From IMG/VR virus record IMGVR_UViG_3300010160_000057, positions 1 to 54,197 of that record: DNA of 54,197 nucleotides; one strand, written 5' to 3'. The translations under genes were made by a program, and so were the position numbers. The stretch comes from a virus. This document shows positions 49,740 to 54,197 of the stretch, one piece after another. The notes under the pieces are model-generated. The model had not been told where the DNA came from. It did not search any database and saw only the letters and a list, made by a program, of their open reading frames with translations. Each line of letters opens with the position of its first letter. Within the stretch, counting starts at the first letter, position 1.

Positions 49740-50027
49740 TTATTTTATTTTATATCCGTTTTTATCATAACCGATTTTTCCTTTATCAGATTGTCTAAGT
49801 TGATTTGAAATTGCTTTGTTTTTTTCAGAAACTAAATTTCTCATCTCTTGACTTTTTTTATTATCATTCTTATCGTTAGAAATAAATCTTGGAAGATTTG
49901 GTATTACTTTTTTTATTTTTTCATTTACCTCTTTAACTTTATTTCTAAAATATACTGTACTATCTTTAGGGATAGGTGTTTCCGCTAATGGGGTATCAGG
50001 TCTGCTTATTTTTTTAGGTTGTAACAT
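49740..50027 (-). CDS. Tagged small protein 1, RPDTPLAETPIP (95 aa)
   Basis: MLQPKKISRPDTPLAETPIP at the start, then YFRNKVKEVNEKIKKVIPNL and a basic tail (SNQLRQSDKGKIGYDKNGYK). First gene of the late operon, 33 bases after a promoter-like box. The tag and the basic body are the only visible features. Confidence 0.6.
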   Translation of the reverse strand: MLQPKKISRPDTPLAETPIPKDSTVYFRNKVKEVNEKIKKVIPNLPRFISNDKNDNKKSQEMRNLVSEKNKAISNQLRQSDKGKIGYDKNGYKIK

Positions 50028-50056
50028 TGTTATATCTATTTTAATTGATAACTTTG
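50027..50056 (+). promoter_or_regulatory. Promoter for the winged-helix gene
   Basis: TTG at 50027-50029, a 19-base spacer and TAACTTTG at 50049-50056 fit the Bacteroidota promoter pattern. Transcription would begin near 50063, 20 bases before the ATG at 50083. It overlaps the divergent late promoter, so one regulator could control both. Confidence 0.65.
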
Positions 50057-50059
50057 TAG

Positions 50060-50067
50060 CAAATGTA
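50060..50067 (-). promoter_or_regulatory. Late-operon promoter -7 box (TACATTTG)
   Basis: On the minus strand TACATTTG lies 33 bases before the first late ATG (50027); a TTTG lies 22 bases further upstream (50090-50093), a little long for the pattern. It would start the ~37-kb late transcription unit. Confidence 0.5.
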
Positions 50068-50082
50068 GTAAATTTATTTTAA

Positions 50083-50526
50083 ATGAAATCAAATCAAGAC
50101 GATTATCTAAAATATTGGAGAGTCATTCGCCAATTCGTAAAAATCAAATATGGACTAACACAGTCAGACCTTGACATCCTATTGTTCTTATACTCTGAGA
50201 AGTATTTTGATAGAGGAAAGTTTGAAGAGTTTGACAACCTTCTAGGGTGGGATAAACAAAGATTTGAGAACTTAAGACAAGCCGATTGGATTGTTGTCTT
50301 TAGAAAAAGAATGGGAGCTAGAAAAGCTATATACCAATTATCAATCAAGTCAGTTCGTATGATTCAATCTATATATAGAAAACTAAGCGGGGAAGAAATC
50401 CCCGTTAGTAGTTCTAATAATAAAATGTTTGCTAAGAACGTATCTTACTCAGATAAAGTCTATCGCAATATGATTATCGAGATGAATAAACTTATAAAAC
50501 AACAACGACATCAGACTCGCGAATAA
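50083..50526 (+). CDS. Winged-helix (MarR-like) transcription regulator candidate
   Basis: 147 residues. YWRVIRQFVKIKYGLTQSDL, LDILLFLYSEKYFDRGKFEE, then LGWDKQRFENLRQADWIVVF and a wing (RKRMGARKAIYQLSIKSVRM) match the helix-helix-wing order of MarR-like regulators found in Bacteroidota phages. It is the only plus-strand gene among the right-hand genes and sits at a divergent promoter with the late operon, so it is the best candidate late switch. Its end overlaps the converging GroES gene by 35 bases. Confidence 0.6.
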   Translation: MKSNQDDYLKYWRVIRQFVKIKYGLTQSDLDILLFLYSEKYFDRGKFEEFDNLLGWDKQRFENLRQADWIVVFRKRMGARKAIYQLSIKSVRMIQSIYRKLSGEEIPVSSSNNKMFAKNVSYSDKVYRNMIIEMNKLIKQQRHQTRE

Positions 50527-50749
50527 TAGTATATTGCTTGTCCTCAATTAGCATTGTAAATCCGTGTGCTTTATCATAGTAAATGTCATCATCCTTTTTG
50601 ATATGAGGCACCTCTGTACCCGATTCAATTACTATTCCACGTTTGTATCTCATTTGGTTAACATCTTCTCCCGATAATATTAATCCTGATTCTGTTTTCA
50701 ATTCTTCATCAATTGTTTTGATGACAATGTATTTACCTATTGGTTTCAT
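50492..50749 (-). CDS. groES: Co-chaperonin GroES
   Basis: 85 residues, shorter than bacterial GroES by about ten. MKPIGKYIVIKTIDEELKTE, SGLILSGEDVNQMRYKRGIV, then HIKKDDDIYYDKAHGFTMLI and YTIIRESDVVVVL follow the family: K-P opening strand, ESGLIL mobile loop, KxGxV strand, GDxVxYDK, and the closing V-x-V-L. It would cap the phage or host GroEL. The mobile loop IL is intact. Its end overlaps the plus-strand winged-helix gene. Confidence 0.85.
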   Translation of the reverse strand: MKPIGKYIVIKTIDEELKTESGLILSGEDVNQMRYKRGIVIESGTEVPHIKKDDDIYYDKAHGFTMLIEDKQYTIIRESDVVVVL

Positions 50750-51230
50750 CTGTTTTTCTTTTTATATTTTTTGCTCTAAAATTATCTGTTTGTGAGTGGC
50801 AATTGGGACATAGTACTTGTAAGTTTGAAGACTCATTATTGTTATTAACTCCATCAATATGATGAACCTCAAGAGTAATTGGTTCTCCCAACCAATCTGA
50901 AAGATTGCAAATTTCACATTTGTACTCTGCTTTTTTTAACATTATTTTTCTTAAGGTTTGAATATGAAGCTTCTCTCCGTTCAAATACTTTTGGTTTGTT
51001 TTTCTATCCCAAGTATCTTTACTCTTTTGCTTCTTTGTTGGTGAATTGTTTAAAATAAAAAAGTCAACACTATCCATTACACCTTTCTTCCAATTACTAA
51101 TAGCCTTCTTACTTATCTTGTCTTTAGAATCTGAAGTATGTGGTCTCCCATTTCTACAAGCCAAACTACAAAAGTTTATTAAACCTTTTTGAACTTCAAA
51201 CGAACTGTTGCATTTTTTACAAAGCTTCAT
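50733..51230 (-). CDS. HNH endonuclease, homing-type
   Basis: 165 residues from the ATG at 51230 (an upstream start adds eight). An N-terminal zinc ribbon (CKKCNSSFEV, FCSLACRNG) and a DNA-binding spacer (KISKKAISNWKKG) precede the HNH core: CEICNLSDW, LEVHHIDGVNNN, LQVLCPNCHSQT near residues 115-150. The layout matches free-standing phage homing endonucleases. It lies between the GroEL and GroES genes, overlapping groES by 17 bases. Confidence 0.8.
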   Translation of the reverse strand: MKLCKKCNSSFEVQKGLINFCSLACRNGRPHTSDSKDKISKKAISNWKKGVMDSVDFFILNNSPTKKQKSKDTWDRKTNQKYLNGEKLHIQTLRKIMLKKAEYKCEICNLSDWLGEPITLEVHHIDGVNNNNESSNLQVLCPNCHSQTDNFRAKNIKRKTDETNR

Positions 51231-51354
51231 TAAATCTTTTTTTAATTTTATCAATTACTACTTTAACCTCAGCAGCTCTCTCGTAATTTTTTTCAATAAT
51301 ATGCTTTGCCTTTAATTTTTCTAAAGATTCTAATATTTTGTCAATAGTGTCCAT
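51217..51354 (-). CDS. 45-residue coiled-coil peptide with UVR-like motif
   Basis: ATG at 51354, stop at 51217, overlapping the HNH start by 14 bases. IDKILESLEKLKAKHIIEKN, YERAAEVKVVIDKIKKRF resembles the UVR helical hairpin (xxNYExAAxxRDxI), a partner-binding motif of UvrB and ClpC-type proteins. At this length chance is possible; coupling supports translation. Confidence 0.45.
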   Translation of the reverse strand: MDTIDKILESLEKLKAKHIIEKNYERAAEVKVVIDKIKKRFNEAL

Positions 51355-51358
51355 TGTT

Positions 51359-51571
51359 TTATTTTTTAGATTCATCTTTCCAATTCAGCCAAAAACCAAT
51401 TGCAACAATTATGTTCATTCCCATTGATGCCACTATCTCATAAATGTCCTCATAAATATTTAAACTTAGGTGAACGTGACCTACCACCCAAAATGGTATT
51501 GATAGGTTACACGCCACCCATATTATTGTAAATCTTACAAATTGTTTAAACTTGTGGCTCTTCGTGTCCAT
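51359..51571 (-). CDS. Small two-span membrane protein (70 aa)
   Basis: FVRFTIIWVACNLSIPFWVV and YEIVASMGMNIIVAIGFWLN are membrane helices separated by a short polar loop, with basic ends. It overlaps the GroEL end by 26 bases and so is probably coupled to it. Function unknown; not a recognised holin. Confidence 0.5.
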   Translation of the reverse strand: MDTKSHKFKQFVRFTIIWVACNLSIPFWVVGHVHLSLNIYEDIYEIVASMGMNIIVAIGFWLNWKDESKK

Positions 51572-53162
51572 AACTACGTGCCATTGTTACTATAGCGTTC
51601 GTACTTAGAATTGTTACCGCAACTGATATTGCATTTTGTAATGCAGACCTTGTAACTTTCAGCGGGTCAATAACACCCATCTTAATTAAGTCACCGTACT
51701 TACCTGTCTTAAGATTATAACCTTCGCCATTAATCAATGACCCTTGGTAGATGTCCTCTACTTTCAATCCTGCGTTAGTTAAGATTTGGATAAGAGGTGC
51801 CTGTAATGCTTCACCAAGAATTTTAATAGCAGCTAAGTGCTCTTTACTTACTGACTCAATACCTAAGAAGCTTTCCTCAAACAATGCTTTACCTGCACCC
51901 GGTAAGATGCCTTCCTCTAATGCTGAACGTACTGCACATACAGCGTCATCTACTCTGTCATACAATTCTTTCTGCTCTAAGTCAGTTTGTCCGCCCACAA
52001 AAATCACGCCAATTCCTCCTGTTAATGAAGCAATTCTCTCCAATAAAAAGTCTTTATCACCTTTCTTATTTGCATTTTTATGCGCCTCCCATAACTGAGC
52101 TACTCTCTCATCAACAACAGCTTGATTGGTACGTGCATCTGACTTAATAATTACAGTCTTGTCTTTACTTACAATTACTTTAGAAGCGTGTCCTAAATCA
52201 CCGAAGTTCATAATACTTAAATCATCACCGGTCTTCTCACTAAAATAAGTAGCACCTACACTAACTGCAATGTCATGCATCAACTCGTGTTGCTTGTATC
52301 CAAAACTTGGAGGAGCAACAGCACATATCTTTACACTACCTTTCATTACATTCGCTGCCAATGTGTTTATCACATTTACATTACAAGGAGAGATAATTAA
52401 TAACTTCTTCCCCTCTGTAATAATTGGTTTCAATATGTTCTCAATCTGCAAAATGTTTGCAATCTCCATATCAGCTACCAATACCATCACATCTTCAAGA
52501 ACACACTCGTCTTTCTTTTGGTCATTGATAAACATAGGACTTAAATACCCTCTGTCGAATTTCAATCCCATAGTGGTCTCTGCATAAGTCTCATCGTTCT
52601 GACTCTTTTCCACCGTTACAATACCATTCTTTCCAACGTCTTTGTAAACCTCAGCGATAATCTTCCCTGTCTCACGGTCATTGTTAGCCGATATAGTAGC
52701 TACATCTGATAACATACCAATTGATACCTTCTTGCTACGTCTTCGTAGCTTGTCAACTACCTTATCACTCAAATCATTTAAGTGTCTTAACACCTCTGTT
52801 CTATTCAAGTCCTCAGTTATGTGAACTAATCCACCTAACACTAAAGCCTCAGTAAGAACAATAGCAGTTGTTGTACCATCACCCGCAGATGAAGCGGTAC
52901 GCTCAGCAGCTTCCTTCATCATCTTAACAGCAAGGTTCTCAGAAGGGTCAAATAAGTCAATTGATTTGGCAACAGTTACACCATCTTTAGTAACAGTGAT
53001 ACCATGAGTATGGTTTGGACTTTCAATAAGTACAGTATTCCCTCCGGGACCTAATGTACTCTTAACAGCTTTGGACATTTTAATAACGCCACTTACTAAT
53101 TTTTTCCTACCATTGTCACCAAAGAACAAATCTTTAGGAGAATAACCTTGATTTTCTAACAT
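51546..53162 (-). CDS. groEL: Chaperonin GroEL
   Basis: 538 residues, the usual length. The equatorial parts carry LGPGGNTVLIE (~37-47), TVTKDGVTVAKSI and the ATP site AGDGTTTAIVL at 93-103 (catalytic Asp95); the apical domain has NGIVTVEKSQNDET, GLKFDRGYLSPMFIND and the IENILKPIITEGKKLLI region; near the end DAVCAVRSALEEGILPGAGK is the usual second equatorial signature. The C-terminal GGM repeat is missing. It would fold phage virion proteins with the GroES at 50492. The leader ends AATTAAATCAAATG. Confidence 0.9.
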   Translation of the reverse strand: MLENQGYSPKDLFFGDNGRKKLVSGVIKMSKAVKSTLGPGGNTVLIESPNHTHGITVTKDGVTVAKSIDLFDPSENLAVKMMKEAAERTASSAGDGTTTAIVLTEALVLGGLVHITEDLNRTEVLRHLNDLSDKVVDKLRRRSKKVSIGMLSDVATISANNDRETGKIIAEVYKDVGKNGIVTVEKSQNDETYAETTMGLKFDRGYLSPMFINDQKKDECVLEDVMVLVADMEIANILQIENILKPIITEGKKLLIISPCNVNVINTLAANVMKGSVKICAVAPPSFGYKQHELMHDIAVSVGATYFSEKTGDDLSIMNFGDLGHASKVIVSKDKTVIIKSDARTNQAVVDERVAQLWEAHKNANKKGDKDFLLERIASLTGGIGVIFVGGQTDLEQKELYDRVDDAVCAVRSALEEGILPGAGKALFEESFLGIESVSKEHLAAIKILGEALQAPLIQILTNAGLKVEDIYQGSLINGEGYNLKTGKYGDLIKMGVIDPLKVTRSALQNAISVAVTILSTNAIVTMARSYGHEEPQV

Positions 53163-53188
53163 TTGATTTAATTTTTAATTATTATGTG

Positions 53189-53196
53189 CAAATATA
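53189..53196 (-). promoter_or_regulatory. GroEL promoter -7 box (TATATTTG)
   Basis: The box lies 26 bases before the ATG at 53162. No TTG lies at the usual distance; GGGTTTAA is the nearest. It would drive groEL, the small genes, the HNH gene and groES as one transcript. Confidence 0.45.
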
Positions 53197-53208
53197 GTAC
53201 AATAAATT

Positions 53209-53334
53209 CTAATTAAACCCGTATTTAGAAAAAATATTTGATAAAATTATAATACTTATGTATAAAAGTATGCAGAAAGCTAATTTTCTTAACTCATCAG
53301 GTGTAGGATTCTCGTCTTGGTTGTTGTAAGTCAT
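53209..53334 (-). CDS. 41-residue single-span membrane peptide
   Basis: ATG at 53334, stop at 53209. A polar acidic head (TYNNQDENPTPDELRK) is followed by one hydrophobic helix (LAFCILLYISIIILSNIF). Likely an inner-membrane peptide. Its start lies inside the repeat-bearing non-coding segment. Function unknown. Confidence 0.4.
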   Translation of the reverse strand: MTYNNQDENPTPDELRKLAFCILLYISIIILSNIFSKYGFN

Positions 53335-53531
53335 TATGTCGAATGTCGATTTTAGTATTTCCTATATATATATATATAATTTCCCTTTATATATTTTTTT
53401 TTCCACTATATTCTCTTCTTTTTTTCGACATTATCGTCGCAAAAGAAATAATATATTAATAATCAAATAGTTAGAAAAATCAAATCGTCGCAAAAACGTC
53501 GTAAAATATAGCCGATTATGTCGATTTTTGA
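53335..53531. other. AT-rich non-coding segment, second candidate control/origin element
   Basis: No gene was found here. TGTCGAT occurs at 53344-53350 and again near 53519, with ATGTCGA copies on both flanks, a long TA-run (53360-53382), a T-rich tract, and CGTCGCAAAAACGTCGTAAA near 53484. The last aligns with CGACATAAAAACGACATAAA near 3550 at most positions. The order (TGTCGAT, TA-run, T-run, CTATATT, CGAC/CGTC repeats) parallels 3411-3571, so these look like related elements. Confidence 0.4.
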
Positions 53532-53568
53532 TAAAAAAAGAACAGAGCATCAATAATGACACTCTGTT
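53532..53568 (-). terminator. Terminator after the gene at 53584
   Basis: On the minus strand AACAGAG pairs with CTCTGTT (53541-53568) around a 14-base loop, followed by seven T after a single C. It would stop the transcript of the 78-residue gene before the AT-rich segment. Confidence 0.65.
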
Positions 53569-53583
53569 GATTGTTGGTTTTGA

Positions 53584-53820
53584 TTACATACAATGCTCTC
53601 CCATATCAGAATTCATTTCTCCAATTGTAAAAGCAGCCGACATAGTAGCTATTTTCTCAGCTCTATGAATAGATTTTTTTAATTGTGCAATGTGTGCAAT
53701 TCCGGTTTGACCATCAGGGCGATTGTTAATCAACATACCATCGTTAACTGTAAGTCCACTATAAGAACCTCCGTTCTTTTGTTGGTAAATACTGTTCTTC
53801 AAATTTAAAGGCTGTTTCAT
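53584..53820 (-). CDS. Hypothetical protein (78 aa)
   Basis: Starts KQPLNLKNSIYQQKNGGSYS, with GLTVNDGMLINNRPDGQTGI and a helical C-terminal half (AHIAQLKKSIHRAEKIATMS) ending GEMNSDMGEHCM. A promoter-like box lies 26 bases upstream and a terminator follows, so it has its own transcript. No family recognised; possibly an early regulator. Confidence 0.5.
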   Translation of the reverse strand: MKQPLNLKNSIYQQKNGGSYSGLTVNDGMLINNRPDGQTGIAHIAQLKKSIHRAEKIATMSAAFTIGEMNSDMGEHCM

Positions 53821-53845
53821 CTTTACGTTTTTTAAAAGTTCACTA

Positions 53846-53853
53846 CAAAGATA
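53846..53853 (-). promoter_or_regulatory. Promoter -7 box (TATCTTTG) before the 78-residue gene
   Basis: The box lies 26 bases before the ATG at 53820, inside the 20-base string CTACAAAGATATAATTTTTA that also occurs at 45313-45332. No TTG at the usual distance. Confidence 0.4.
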
Positions 53854-53869
53854 TAATTTTTATTAGATA

Positions 53870-54197
53870 ATAGTAGTGTTTGGGTATTATACCCATTTTA
53901 CGTCAACTGCCCTCAGCCGAAAGTCGATATTTTTTTAGGTGGGTAGGTTTGCAATTTGCAAACTTTGTCCCGATTTTTTGGCTTTTTTGGTAGACACCTT
54001 TGCACCTTTGCCCGTCCCACACTCGCACACGCCTCCCGTGTCCGTTTCCCGTTTGACTTAGTTGCACCTTTGCACGTTTACCACGCCTCGCACCCGTGCC
54101 ACACATAGCCGACAACAAACGACTACAAACGTTTACAAAGTTTTAAGATATAATAGACTTTGCCTAACATCAGCCCGAAAATTTCAACGCCTCACAA
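53870..54197. other. GC-richer right end without a convincing gene
   Basis: From about 53890 the base composition changes sharply to a C- and G-richer text. It contains a 17-base palindrome GTTTGCAATTTGCAAAC (53947-53963) and the direct repeat TGCACCTTTGC at 54001-54011 and 54063-54073, with several CGTGCC/CACGCC-type strings. A 71-codon minus-strand frame (53903-54118) is open but has an arginine- and glycine-rich product unlike any protein here. It may be host DNA, a terminal region, or a control region. Confidence 0.4.

Noticed and set aside
53903-54118. 71-codon minus-strand ORF at the right end
   Set aside because: Product is Arg/Gly/Lys-rich with no motif, the region is a composition outlier, and no promoter-like box or leader precedes it.
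1-54197. Temperate phage with integrase and attachment sites
   Set aside because: No tyrosine or serine recombinase, excisionase or CI-like repressor was recognised; the winged-helix protein alone does not imply lysogeny.
1-54197. Circular genome closed at the window ends
   Set aside because: No terminal direct repeat is visible, and joining the ends extends the truncated first frame only about ten codons to a stop without an ATG.
1-54197. Stop-codon reassignment as in some crAss-like phages
   Set aside because: Long genes are open in the standard code and end mostly in TAA or TGA at tight junctions; no in-frame stops needed suppressing.

Overview
The window reads as most or all of the genome of a strongly AT-rich, short-tailed (podovirus-like) bacteriophage of a Bacteroidota host, probably a flavobacterium. 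The phage call rests on a full virion block: large terminase, portal, scaffold-like protein, major capsid protein, neck and stabilization proteins, internal virion proteins, fibres and a lysis set. The host call rests on promoter-like sites of the Bacteroidota type (TAnnTTTG, twice with TTG at the right distance), A-rich leaders such as (AAATC)n in place of Shine-Dalgarno sites, and protein families common in that phylum (VirE_N/BT4734-like primase, DUF1071 annealing protein). No integrase, DNA polymerase or phage RNA polymerase was recognised. The order of terminase, portal, capsid and the giant stabilization protein recalls crAss-like phages in a much smaller genome.

Layout. (1) 0-12.8 kb, plus strand: early and replication genes. 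They include a DnaA-domain-IV-like protein, an annealing protein with its PD-(D/E)XK exonuclease, an adenine methylase, an SSB-like protein behind an unusual RNA-rich segment (2.72-3.05 kb), an AT-rich non-coding segment that could be the origin (3.4-3.68 kb), an array of very small genes with near-identical junctions (3.69-5.38 kb), a primase-helicase, an SF2 helicase, a VRR-NUC nuclease and a second DnaA-like protein. (2) 50.0 down to 12.77 kb, minus strand: late genes in transcription order. First come small tagged proteins of unknown role, then holin, DUF5675 hydrolase and spanin, fibres, terminase, portal, scaffold, capsid, neck, stabilization, acetyltransferase, internal virion proteins, and a 2193-residue protein. 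(3) 50.08-50.53 kb, plus strand: a winged-helix protein transcribed divergently from the late block. (4) 53.8-50.5 kb, minus strand: GroEL and GroES, with small genes and an HNH endonuclease between them. (5) An AT-rich non-coding stretch (53.34-53.58 kb) resembling the one at 3.4 kb, and a GC-richer, repeat-bearing right end with no convincing gene.

How it fits together. Recombination (annealing protein, exonuclease, SSB), a primase-helicase and two DnaA-like DNA-binding proteins would redirect the host polymerase to phage DNA. The divergent promoter at 50.03-50.07 kb would start late expression, and terminators flanking the capsid cistrons would tune virion stoichiometry. The phage chaperonin pair would help fold virion proteins.

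The least explained parts are a family of late small proteins sharing an N-terminal (K/R)xDTPLAxoP tag (o = S or T), a duplicated hairpin leader with covarying stems beside a tRNA-like fold at 2.7-3.05 kb, the small-gene array with its repeated junction, and the twin AT-rich elements. All calls come from reading the sequence; no database search was run.
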